Source of the DNA: Limnephilus marmoratus
Taxonomy: Eukaryota; Arthropoda; Insecta; Trichoptera; Limnephilidae
Direction of reading: 5' to 3'
DNA length: 64,000 nt
Assembly: GCA_917880885.1 (NCBI GenBank)
Contig: OU862913.1
Span: forward strand, 8,618,001 to 8,682,000
The stretch's first letter is position 1. Each line of letters begins with the position of its first letter. The translations under genes were made by a program, and so were the position numbers. The notes under the pieces are model-generated. The model was given only the letters and a program-made list of their open reading frames with translations. It ran no database searches and was not told the DNA's origin. Below are positions 11,401-22,795 of this stretch, one piece after another.

Positions 11401-14400
11401 GTTCAAAGCCATAAGGCAAAAGTTATGACCGACCCCAAGTGTTCAAACGTCTGACCCCAAGTGCTTAAACGACCTAACCCAAGTGTTAAAACGATGATTT
11501 TATTTTATAATTATCTATGAATATTTTTTGATTGATTCGTGTACAGACCACGATTCCTAGTAAGAATCCAAATTTTCACACGGTTCGGAACCAAAGGGCC
11601 ATAGTTATGAACGACCACCATTATTGTTACAAAGCGCCCGTAAAACGATGAATTTATGCAAAAATTCTACTTTAAGCCGATTTTTTGTTGGAAACGTGTC
11701 CAGGCCATGATTCTTAGTAAGTTTCCGAAATTTCAGAACATTCGGAGCCATAAGGCAAAAGTTATGACCGACCCCAAGTGTTCAAACGTCTGACCCCAAC
11801 TGCTTAAACCACCAAGTGTTAAAAAGATATATTTTTAAAAATTTTCTTTTAATATTTTTTGAATGATTCGTGTACAGACCACGATTCCTAGTAAGAATCC
11901 AAATTTTCACACGGTTCGGAACCAAAGGGCCATAGTTATGATCGACCACCATTATATTGTTACATAGCGCCCGTAAAACGAAGAATTTTTGCAAAAATTC
12001 TACATTTAGCCGATTTTTTGTTTGAAACGTGTCCAGGGCATGATTCTTAGTAAGTATCCAAAATTTCAGACGGTTCAAAGCCATAAGGCAAAAGTTTTGA
12101 CCGACCCCAAGTGTTCAAACGTCTGACCCCAAGTGCTTAAACGACCTAACCCATGTGTTAAAAAGATGATTTTTTTTTAAATTTTTTATGAACATTTTTT
12201 GAATGATTCGGGTACAGACCATTATTGTAGTAAGAATCCAAAATTTCAGACTGTTCAAAGCCATAAGGCAAAAGTTATGACCGAGCCCAAGAGTTCAAAC
12301 ATCTGACCCCAAGTCCTTAAACGACCTAACCCAAGTGTTAAAACGATGTTTTTTTTTTAAATTTCTATGAATATTTTTTGAATGATTCGTGTACAGACCA
12401 CGATTTCTAGTAAGAATCGAAATTTTCACACGGTTCGGAACCATAGGGCCATTATTATGAACGACCACCATTATTGTTACAAAGCGTTATGACCGACCCC
12501 AAGTGTTCAAACATCTGACCCCAAGTGATTAAACGACCTAACCCAAGTGTTAAAACGATGATTTTTTTAAAAAATTTCTATGAATATTTTTTAAATGATT
12601 CGTGTACAGACTACGATTCCTAGTAAGAATCCAAATTTTCACACGGTTCGGAACCAAAGGGCCATAGTTATGAACGACCACCATTATTGTTACAAAGCGC
12701 CCGTAAAACGATGAATTTATGCAAAAATTCTACTTTTAGCCGATTTTTTGTTTGAAACGTGTCCAGGCCATGATCCTTAATAAGCATCCAAAATTTCAGA
12801 AAATTCGGAGCCATATGGCAAAAGTTATGACCGACCCCACGTGTTCAAACGTCTGACCCCAACTGCTAAAACGACCTAACCCAAGTGTTAAAACGATGAT
12901 TTTTTTTTTAAATTTTCTATGAATATTTTTTGAATGATTAGTGTACAGACTACGATTCCTAGTAAGAATCCAAATTTTCACACGGTTCGGAACCAAAGGG
13001 CCATAGTTATGAACGACCACCATTATTGTTACAAAGCGCCCGTAAAACGATGAATTTTTGCAAAAATTCTACTTTTAGCCTATTTTTTGTTTGTAACGTG
13101 TCCAGGCCATGATTCTTAGTAAGAATCCAAAATTTCAGACGGTTCAAAGGCATAAGGCAAAAAATATGACCGACCCTAAGTGTTCAAACATCTGACCCCA
13201 AGTGCTTAAACGACCTAACCCAAGTGTTAAAACGATGTTTTTTTTTAGTTTTCTATGAATATTTTTTGATTTATTCGTGTACAGACCACGATTCCTAGTA
13301 AGGATCCAAATTTTCACACGGTTCGGAACCATAGGGCCATAATTATGAACGACCACCAATATTGTTACAAAGCGTTATGACCGCCCCAAAGTGTTCAAAC
13401 ATCTGACCCCAAGTGATTAAACGACCTAACCCAAGTGTTAAAACGATGATTTTTTTTTAAAATTTCTATGAATATTTTTTGAATGATTCGTGCACAGACC
13501 ACGATTCCTAGTAAGAATCCAAAATTTCACATGGTTCGGAACCATAGGGTCACAGTTATGAACGACCACCATTATTGTTACAAAGCGCCCGTAAAACGAT
13601 GAATTTTTTCAAAAATTCTATTTTAGCCGATTTTTGTTTGAAACGTCTCTAGGCCATGATTCTTAGGAGGCATCCAAAATTTCAGAACATTCGGAGCCAT
13701 AAGGCAAAAGTTATGACCGACCCCAAGTGTTCAAATGTCTGACCCCAACTGCTTAAACGACCTAACCCAAGTGTTAAAACGATAAATTTTTTTTAAATTT
13801 TCAATGAATAATTTTTTATTCATTCGTGTACAGACCACGATTGCTAGTAAGGATCCAAATTTTCACACGGTTTGGAACCATAGGGCCATTATTATGAACG
13901 ACCACCATTATTGTTACAAAGCGTTATGACCGACCCCAAGTGTTCAAACATCTGACCCCAAGTGATTAAACGACTGAACCCAAGTGTTAAAACGATGATT
14001 TTTTTAAAAAATTTCTATGAATATTTTTTGAATGATTCGTGTACAGACTACGATTCCTAGTAAGAATCCAAATTTTCACACGGTTCGGAACCAAAGGGCC
14101 ATAGTTATGAACGACCACCATTATTGTTACAAAGCGCCCGTAAAACGATGAATTTATGCAAAAATTCTACTTTTAGCCGATTTTTTGTTTGAAACGTGTC
14201 CAGGCCACAATTCTTAGTAAGAATACAAAATTTCACATGGTTCGGAACCATAGGGTCACAGTTAAGAACGACCACCATTATTGTTACAAAGCGCCCGTAA
14301 AACGATGAATTTTTTCAAAAATTCTATTTTAGCCGATTTTTGTTTGAAACGTCTCTAGGCCATGATTCTTAGGAGGCATCCAAAATTTCAGAACATTCGG

Positions 14401-17400
14401 AGCCATAAGGCAAAAGTTATGACCGACCCCAAGTGTTCAAATGTCTGACCCCAACTGCTTAAACGACCTAACCCAAGTGTTAAAACGATAATTTTTTTTT
14501 AAATTTTCTATGAATAATTTTTTATTCATTCGTGTACAGACCACGATTGCTAGTAAGGATCCAAATTTTCACACGGTTTGGAACCATAGGGCCATTATTA
14601 TGAACGACCACCATTATTGTTACAAAGCGTTATGACCGACCCCAAGTGTTCAAACATCTGACCCCAAGTGATTAAACGACCTAACCCAAGTGTTAAAACG
14701 ATGATTTTTTTAAAAAATTTCTATGAATATTTTTTGAATGATTCGTGTACAGACTACGATTCCTAGTAAGAATCCAAATTTTCACACGGTTCGGAACCAA
14801 AGGGCCATAGTTATGAACGACCACCATTATTGTTACAAAGCGCCCGTAAAACGATGAATTTATGCAAAAATTCTACTTTTAGCCGATTTTTTGTTTGAAA
14901 CGTGTCCAGGCCATGATCCTTAATAAGCATCCAAAATTTCAGAAAATTCGGAGCCATAAGGCAAAAGTTATGACCGACCCCAAGTGTTCAAATGTCTGAC
15001 CCCAACTGCTTAAACGACCTAACCCAAGTGTTAAAACGATAATTTTTTTTTTTTAATTTTCTATGAATATTTTTTGATTCATTCGTGTACAGACCACGAT
15101 TCCTAGTAAGGATCCAAATTTTCACACGGTTCGGAACCATACTTATGAACGACCACCATTATTGTTACAAAGCGCCCGTAAAACGATGAATTTTTGCAAA
15201 AATTCTAATTACAGCCGATTTGTTTATTGATACGTCTCCAGGCCACAATTCTTAGTAAGAATCCAAAATTTCACATGGTTCGGAACCATAGGGTCATAGA
15301 ACGACCACCATTATTGTTACAAAGCGCCCGTAACACGAAGAATTTTTGCAAAAATTCTACATTTAGCCGATTTTTTGTTGGAAACGTGTCCAGGGCATGA
15401 TTCTTAGTAAGAATCCAAAATTTCAAACGGTTCAAAGCCATAAGGCAAAAGTTATGTGACCGACCCCAAGTGTTCAAACGTCTGACCCCAAGTGCTTAAA
15501 CGACCTAACCCAAGTGTTAAAACGATGATTTTTTCTTAAATTTTCTATGAACATTTTTTGAATGATTCGGGTTCAGACCATTATTGTAGTAAGAATCCAA
15601 AATTTCAGACGGTTCAAAGCCATAAGGCAAAAGTTATGACCGACCCCAAGTGTTCAAATGTCTGACCCCAACTGCTTAAACGACCTAACCCAAGTGTTAA
15701 AACCATAATTTTTTTTTAAATTTTCTATGAATATTTTTTTATTCATTCGTGTACAGTCCACGATTCCTAGTAAGGATCCAAATTTTCACACGGTTTGGAA
15801 CCATAGGGCCATAATTATGAACGACCACCAATATTGTTACAAAGCGTTATGACCGCCCCAAAGTGTTCAAACATTCAGATGTCAGCCCCAAGTGATTAAA
15901 CGACCTAACCCAAGTGTTAAAACGATGATTTTTTTTTTAAATTTCTATGAATATTTTTTGAATGATTCGTGCACAGACCACGATTCCTAGTAAGAATCCA
16001 AAATTTCACATGGTTCGGAACCATAGGGTCATAGTTATGAACGACCACCATTATTGTTACAAAGCGCCCGTAAAACGAAGAATTTTTGCAAAAATTCTAC
16101 ATTTAGCCGATTTTTTTGTTTGAAACGTGTCCAGGCCATGATTCTTAATAAGCATCCAAAATTTCAGAAAATTCGGAGCCATTAGGCAAAAGTTATGACC
16201 GACCTCAAGTGTTCAAACGTCTGACCCCAACTGCTTAAACGACCTAACCCAAGTGTTAAAAAGATATTTTTTTTTTTAATTTTCTTTTAATATTTTTTGA
16301 ATGATTCGTGTACAGACCACGATTCCTAGTAAGATTCCAAATTTTCACACGGTTCGGAACCAAAGGGCCATAGTTATGAACGACCACCATTATATTGTTA
16401 CAAAGCGCCCGTAAAACGAAGAATTTTTGCAAAAATTCTAAATTTAGCCGAATTTTTGTTGGAAACGTGTCCAGGCCATGATTCTTAGTAAGTTTCCGAA
16501 ATTTCAGAACATTCGGAGCTATAAGGCAAAAGTTATGACCGACCCCAAGTGTTCAAACATCTGACCCCAAGTGATTAAACGACCTAACCCAAGTGTTAAA
16601 ACGATGATTTTTTTAAAAATTTCTATGAATATTTTTTGAATGATTCGTGTACAGACTACGATTCCTAGTAAGAATCCAAATTTTCACACGGTTCGGAACC
16701 AAAGGGCCATAGTTATGAACGACCACCATTATTGTTACAAAGCGCCCGTAAAACGATGAATTAATGCAAAATTCTACTTTTAAGCCGATTTTTTGTTTGA
16801 AACGTGTCCAGGCCATGATTCTTAATAAGCATCCAAAATTTCAGAAAATTCGGAGCCATAAGGCAAAAGTTATGACCGACCCCAAGTGTTCAACACGTCT
16901 GACCCCAAGTGATTAAACGACCTAACCCAAGTGTTAAAACGATGATTTTTTTTTAAATTTTCTATGAATATTTTTTGAATGATTCGTGTACCGACTACGA
17001 TTCCTAGTAAGAAATCAAATTTTCACACTGTTCGGATCCAAAGGGCCATAGTTATGAACGAACACCATTATTGTTACAAAGCGCCCGTAAAACGATGAAT
17101 TTTTGCAAAAATTCTACTTTTAGCCGATTTTTTGTTGGAAACGTGTCCAGGCCATGATAATAAGCTTAATAAGCATCCAAATTTTCAGAAAATTCGGAGC
17201 CATTAGGCAAAAGTTATGACCGACCCCAAGTGTTCAAACGTCTGACCCCAAGTGCTTAAACGACCTAACCCAAGTGTTAAAACGATGATTTTATTATATA
17301 ATTATCTATGAATATTTTTTGATTGATTCGTGTACAGACCACGATTCCTAGTAAGAATCCAAATTTTCACACGGTTCGGAACCAAAGGGCCATAGTTATG

Positions 17401-17874
17401 AACGAACACCATTATTGTTACAAAGCGCCCGTAAAACGATGAATTTTTGCAAAAATTCTACTTTTAGCCGATTTTTTGTTGGAAACGTGTACAGGCCATG
17501 ATTCTTAGTAAGTTTCCGAAATTTCAGAACATTCGGAGCCATAAGGTAAAAGTTATGACCGACCCCAAGTGTTCAAATGTCTGACCCCAACTGCTTAAAT
17601 TACCTAACCCAAGTGTTAAAACGATGATTCTTTTTTAAATTTTCTATGAATATTTTTTGATCCATTCGTGTACAGAGACCACGATTCCTAGTAAGAATCC
17701 AAATTTTCACACGGTTCGGAACCATAGGGCCATAGTTATGAACGACCACCATTATTGTTACAAAGCGGCCGTAAAACGAAGAATTTTTGCAAAAATTCAA
17801 TTTTTAGCCGATTTTTTTATTGATATGTGTCCAGGTTACGATTAATAATCCAAAATTTCAGACGATTCGGAGCC

Positions 17875-18141
17875 ATAACGTCGCCTCAGTTCATATTTGT
17901 CCAACAGACCATTTAAGTTTTTGTTCAATCTCCACTTTAAAATTAAAAACAAAGTATGAAAAATGATAGTTAATCACTTAACTAAGAATTATTTAAACTA
18001 ATTGGACCTTTACCTTTACGAAAATAGCTTTATCTTAAACACATATCATAGTGTTTTATTGAAAAAAATTAAAGAAAACCTTCTCCTCATGAAAAATTTT
18101 CTAATGGTCTGTTGGACAAATACGAACTAAAGCGACGATAA
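17875..18141 (+). mobile_element. 259-bp MITE in the satellite (copy 2)
   Basis: Element 17879-18137, flanked by ATAA (17875-17878, 18138-18141). It is nearly identical to the copy at 8219-8476 and sits at the same position of the same satellite unit, 9,660 bp downstream. Identical placement means both descend from one insertion followed by duplication of the surrounding satellite, rather than two insertions. Confidence 0.88.
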
Positions 18142-19965
18142 AGCAAAAGTTATGACCGACCCCAAGTGCTCAAACGTCTGACCCCAAGTGCTTAAACTAC
18201 CTAACCCAAGTGTTAAAACGATGATTTTTTTTTTAATTTTCTATGAATATTTTTTGATTCATTCGTGTACAGACCACAATTCCTAGTAAGAATCCAAATT
18301 TTCATACAGTTCGGAACCATAAGGCCATAGTTATGAACGACCACCATTATTGTTACAAAGCGCCCGTAAAACAATGAATTTTTGCAAAAATTCTAATTTT
18401 AGCCGATTTTTTCATTGATACGTCTCCAGGCCACAATTCTTAGTAAGAATCGAAAATTTCACATGGTTCGGAACCATAGGGTCATAGTTATGAACGACCA
18501 CAATTATTGTTTCAAAGCGCCCGTAAAACGAAGAATTTTTGCAAAAAATTCTACATTTAGCCGATTTTTTGTTGGAAACGTGTCCAGGGCATGATTCTTA
18601 GTAAGAATCCAAAATTTCAGACGGTTGAAAGCCATAAGGCAAAAGTTATGTGACCAACCCCAAGTGTTCAAACGTCTGACCCCAAGTGCTTAAACGACCT
18701 AACCCAAGTGTTAAAACGAAGATTTTTTTTTAAATTTTCTATGATCATTTTTTGAATGATTCGGGTTCAGACCATTATTGTAGTAAGAATCCAAAATTTC
18801 AGACGGTTTCAAAGCCATAAGGCAAAAGTTATGACCGAGCCCAAGTGTTCAAACATCTGACCCCAAGTCCTTAAACGACCAAACCCAAGTGTTAAAACGA
18901 TGTTTTTTTTTTTAAATTTCTATGAATATTTTTTGAATGATTCGTGTACAGACCACGATTTCTAGTAAGAATCCAAATTTTCCACACGGATCGGAACCAT
19001 AGGGCCATAGTTATGAACGACTACAACTATTGTTACAAAGTGCCCGTAAAACGATGAATTTTTTCAAAAATTCTACTTTTAGCCGATTTTTTGTTTGAAA
19101 CGTCTCTAGGCCATGATTCTTAGGAGGCATCCAAAATTTCAGAACATTCGGAGCCATAAGGCAAAAGTTATGACCGACCCCAAGTGTTCAAATGTCTGAC
19201 CCCAACTGCTTAAACGACCTAACCCAAGTGTTAAAACGACAATTTTTTTTAAATTTTCTATGAATATTTTTTTATTCATTCGTGTACAGACCACGATTGC
19301 TAGTAAGGATCCAAATTTTCACACGGTTTGGAACCATAGGGCCATTATTATGAACGACCACCATTATTGTTACAAAGCGTTATGACCGAGACCAAGTGTT
19401 CAAACATCTGACCCCAAGTGATTAAACGACCTAACCCAAGTGTTAAAACGATGATTTTTTTAAAAAATTTCTATGAATATTTTTTGAATGATTCGTGTAC
19501 AGACTACGATTCTTAGTAAGAATCCAAATTTTCACACGGTTCGGAACCAAAGGGCCATAGTTATGAACGACCACCATTATTGTTACAAAGCGCCCGTAAA
19601 ACGATGAATTTATGCAAAAATTCTACTTTTAGCCGATTTTTTGTTTGAAACGTGTCCAGGCCATGATCCTTAATAAGCATCCAAAATTTCAGAAAATTCG
19701 GAGCCATAAGGCAAAAGTTATGACCGACCCCAAGTGTTCAAACGTCTGACCCCAACTGCTTAAACGACCTAACCCAAGTGTTAAACCGATGATTTTTTTT
19801 TTAAAATTTTCTATGAATATTTTTTGAATGATTCGTGTACCGACTACGATTCCTAGTAAGAATTCAAATTTTTACACGGTTCGGAACCAAAGGGCCATAG
19901 TTATGAACGACCACCATAATTGTTACAAAGCGCCCGTAAAACGATGAATTTATGCAAAAATTCTC

Positions 19966-20165
19966 NNNNNNNNNNNNNNNNNNNNNNNNNNNNNNNNNNN
20001 NNNNNNNNNNNNNNNNNNNNNNNNNNNNNNNNNNNNNNNNNNNNNNNNNNNNNNNNNNNNNNNNNNNNNNNNNNNNNNNNNNNNNNNNNNNNNNNNNNNN
20101 NNNNNNNNNNNNNNNNNNNNNNNNNNNNNNNNNNNNNNNNNNNNNNNNNNNNNNNNNNNNNNNNN
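19966..20165. other. Assembly gap, 200 N
   Basis: A run of exactly 200 N interrupts a satellite unit. The round number suggests a placeholder of unknown true length, so the satellite array is probably longer than shown. No satellite is found on the right-hand side. Confidence 0.97.
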
Positions 20166-20900
20166 ATTTTAACCAAAGAGTTTCAAAAAAAAAAATTAAA
20201 ATAAGCTAAACTTTGCAGTTGAAATTAAATAACATAGCTAATCGAAAGTATTGTTTTATGCATAAGGCACAAATTTCCAAATGTTAACGTTAGTTAATAC
20301 TTAAATGAAGTTCAAAATTAAAGATAACGAATTAACTAGTTTTTTTAAATTAATTCCAGTATTCTTATTTTTGTTTGTTAGACTGAAATTTTATTGTTAA
20401 ATGAAAAATGAGTTTATTTTAATAAAGAGCTTTGTATTTTTCAGTTCATTCATATTTTTTTTATTGTTAATCTGTCTGGATATTATATTTGAACTTACCA
20501 TTAGTTTTCAGATTTGGGAATGTTGAATTTTATCGAAATTAATACATTTCGGGGGGGAGTGTTAAGAATAGTGACATCTAAGGGATGATTGCTGTAGATA
20601 ATCATTGATTTAATCTTGATCAGGTTATTAAGAAATAATGAATACTAGAGACATCTGGGTGATTTTTATTGAAGCTAGTATTACTAACTACCTAGAATAG
20701 GCCACGTGACTCAGTAGGTGCCGACCGCCATCTTTATTATTATTGTCTGTTGTCATAAGCCTGAAGACGGGTATTTTATATTTTTAATAGTATAAAAAGG
20801 GTGTTGTTCAAAATACTTTTCTCCCTCGCATTAATCGATCCCTAGGGTACAGTTACCTTATTGCCCCAGGCGGGGTCCGGGCCAAAATAATTTATAAAGT
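20166..20900 (+). mobile_element. 3' end of a second LTR retrotransposon: AT-rich 3' region, PPT and LTR start
   Basis: A purine run GGGGGGGAG (20551-20559) is followed by TGTTAAGAATAGTGACATCT, a typical LTR start, at 20560. TATAAAAAGG at 20791-20800 would be the LTR promoter. AT-rich sequence without ORFs precedes it to the gap. I cannot place the LTR end or a primer-binding site, and no pol sequence is left in the window. The superfamily is undetermined; the TGTTAAGAATA start resembles Copia-type LTRs. Confidence 0.5.
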
Positions 20901-21057
20901 GTTGATTTCATTGTTGTAAAGTCAAAGTGATTGAAAATAAAAACTACTCCATATTAAAAAGTGTTTTAAAATATAAAAAAAGTCCACTACCCCGATGAAA
21001 TGAAGTTATTGACAATTATAATCACGCAAATTTCGTTCATTAAAGATATAATATTAT

Positions 21058-21143
21058 TATCCAGTAAGGATGCGTAAGTGCGTTGTTAAACTTGATTTTA
21101 TCGAGAAGGAGTAGTTACAATGGGGACATGAATGAGGCTTTTC
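21058..21143 (-). pseudogene. Decayed ninth zinc finger downstream of the ZNF1 stop
   Basis: The minus strand continues past the stop in the same frame with EKPHSCPHCNYSFS, then SSLTTHLRILTG. The first Cys pair and first His are kept, but the second His is replaced by Leu. This is finger sequence left untranslated by a nonsense change in the linker (Gly codon GGA to TGA). After it, AT-rich non-coding sequence begins. Confidence 0.75.
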
Positions 21144-21853
21144 TCAAGTATGGGTGCGTAAGTGCACCGTTAATTGTGGTTTGAAAAAGAAAGAGTAGTT
21201 ACAATGGGGACATGAAAATAGTTTTTCTCTAATATGGGTGCGTAAGTGCACCGATAATTGTGATTTGACAGAGCAGGAGTAGTTACAACGGGAACATGAA
21301 AAAGATTTTTCTCCAGTATGAATGCGTAAGTGCCTTGTTAAATTATTTTTACCTGAAGAGGAGTAATTACAATAGGAACATGTAAAAGGTTTTTCTCCAG
21401 TATGGGTGCGTAAGTGCACTGTTAAATGTGATTTGTTTGACCAGGAGTTGTTACAATGTGAACATAAAAACGGTTTTTCTCCAGAATGGGTGCGTAAATG
21501 CCTTGTTAAAGTACATTTTCTTGAGCAGGAGTAGTTACAATGTGGACATGAGTGAGGCTTTTCTCCAGAATGGGTGCGTAAGTGCCTGGTTAAATCTGAT
21601 TTTTTTGAGCAGGAGTAGTTACAATGTGGACATGAGTGAGGCTTTTCTCCAGAATGGGTGAATAAGTGCTTCGTTAAACTTGATTTGTCTGAGCAGGAGT
21701 AGCTACAATGGGTACATAAAAAAGGTTTATGTCCTGTGTGAGTGCGTAAGTGCCTTCTTAAACGTGATTTGTTTGAGAATGAGCGGTTACAATGGAAACA
21801 TGACTGAGATTCTTCTCCAGGCTGCATCAGTACATTCAAGTCCGTTATAATGT
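21144..21853 (-). CDS. C2H2 zinc-finger protein, terminal finger exon (ZNF1)
   Basis: The exon encodes about eight tandem C2H2 fingers (for example CPHCNYSCSKKSDLTRHLRTH shape) joined by TGEKP-type linkers, after a short lead DIITDLNVLMQPGEESQ. This is the architecture of DNA-binding nuclear regulators; the target cannot be deduced. I start the exon at 21853 because TTTTTCAG precedes it on the minus strand. Phase 1 there joins the last base of the 21950-22105 exon to make the Asp codon. It ends at TGA (21144-21146), which replaces the linker Gly codon and truncates a ninth finger. Fingers share a C-x2-C-NYSCS core, so the array grew by local duplication. It may be a functional shortened gene or an early pseudogene. 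Confidence 0.82.
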
Positions 21854-21949
21854 CTGAAAAAGATTGAGGATAAAGTTCGATTAGCATATGTCTATAATGA
21901 AACGAGAAAATTATTGAAGAAAATTAAAACAAACAAAAATCTATATTAC

Positions 21950-22105
21950 CTGCAGCAGTCTCTGCAATACTTTTAGAGTGGTCTAAGCATTCTTTTTTTA
22001 CATCTGTCAGGTCTATGTCTATTTCCGTGTAAGGGATACTCTCTCCGTCTTCTTCTCTGGATCCTGGTTTTGCCTTGATGGGTACAGTGTCCACATTACT
22101 GGTAC
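21950..22105 (-). CDS. ZNF1 156-bp linker exon (acidic, phase 1-1)
   Basis: The exon is bounded on the minus strand by an acceptor (TTATTCCAG) and a donor (GCAG/GTAATA). It encodes about 52 residues including VPIKAKPGSREEDGES, IPYTEIDIDLTDVKKECL and SKSIAETAA. It starts and ends in phase 1 and joins the finger exon in frame. The paralogous exon at 59953-60108 has the same length and phases, and the exon at 46856-47009 is a third relative. There is no known domain name; it is rich in Asp and Glu. The upstream exon is not visible nearby. Confidence 0.78.
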
Positions 22106-22424
22106 CTGGAATAACAAAAACAAATCATTGATAATATGAGTATGACGTATTACATTTAAAATTCGTTGTGGGTCGGTACTATTAATGATATTATATGATT
22201 TATACTTGTATTTATTGTTGGATTGATTCATTAGTTTACCAAAGATCCTGCTGATAAGCTATTTGCAGTAACTAAGCGGGTTTAAAATATTGGATAAGAA
22301 TATAATATTATAAAACGGTCATTATTATTTTTTGGAAGGAAATAAATTTTAAAAATTAAGATAGCCAATCAAATGTGACATTTGTCGGAAGTACCAATCT
22401 TATAAAATAAATTCTCTAAATAAT

Positions 22425-22794
22425 AATAATAATAATGTTTATTCCAGGATGTGGGGAGGATAGTGCAATCCCACACGTCCCATAAAGTTGTACATATTTA
22501 CACAACAGATAAAGTAAAAAAAAATAAATAGAACAAACAAATGATAAAGACATAAGCGATAATAGAAATAAAATAAATAATCAATTATAATGTAGGACGT
22601 GGTCTGGAGTGAGCTCGGGCCCAGCGCTCGCTCAGGCGTGGCGCTTGGTGCTGGAAGGCTGCGATCACCACTGTGTTATCGGAAGCCATTAGCCGCATCC
22701 TGGCTCCAGTGACCCGGTGTCTCATCAGACCGGCGAATCCGTGTAGTCCTAGCTCCGTAAACATTGAAGATGCGCTGCTGTATCTTCTGTATCC
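22425..22794 (-). mobile_element. LINE Y, 3' piece: ORF2 C-terminus, 3' UTR and (ATT)n tail
   Basis: The minus strand encodes the C-terminal end of an RT protein: RGYRRYSSASSMF through GLMRHRV to a stop at 22585-22587. It is followed by a 3' UTR ending GGAATAAA and an ATT-repeat tail at 22425-22440. The piece continues directly from 28306-28321, the sequence on the other side of R1-like element A. The same 3' end (GGAATAAAC plus ATT repeat) closes the LINE at 52049-52832 and a fragment near 55683. Confidence 0.82.
22779..22794 (+). repeat. Left target-site duplication of R1-like element A
   Basis: TGTATCTTCTGTATCC here is repeated exactly at 28306-28321. The two copies bracket element A, and both belong to the reading frame of LINE Y. 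The first two bases are ambiguous because the element itself may end in TG. Confidence 0.88.
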
Positions 22795-22795
22795 T

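Larger units (their letters stand above)
4452..19965. repeat. Satellite array, ~338-bp dimeric unit, about 44 units
   Basis: The array starts in the phrase TCCGGAACCATAGGGCC and runs to the gap. The common unit is about 338 bp: monomer A (~181 bp, from GACCGACCCCAAGTG) and monomer B (~157 bp, from GAACGACCACCATTATTG). A and B are diverged copies of each other. Both contain TAAAACGATGA, a T-rich stretch, AGTAAGAATCCAAA and a CGGAACCA/CGGAGCCA box. Monomer A contains three ~22-bp sub-repeats starting (G/A)ACCCCAA or AACCCAA. Shorter ~210-bp and ~180-bp variants recur. Two MITE copies interrupt the array. The many 60-100 codon minus-strand frames are by-products of repetition. Long arrays like this are usual in pericentromeric or other heterochromatin, but the location here is unknown. 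Confidence 0.95.

Noticed and set aside
4603..17845. Many 60-100 codon frames with repeated protein motifs across the satellite
   Set aside because: They are the same satellite phrases read again and again, with lengths set by unit indels; no start context, domain or codon bias supports coding.
4452..19965. CRISPR-like or bacterial repeat array
   Set aside because: Units are ~338 bp, contiguous and without short unique spacers; the context is clearly eukaryotic.
19901..20209. Open frames spanning the N gap
   Set aside because: They exist only because N codons are not stops.
21428..21661. Plus-strand frames opposite the ZNF1 and ZNF2 fingers
   Set aside because: They are periodic antisense shadows of the finger repeat (also 59388-59849).
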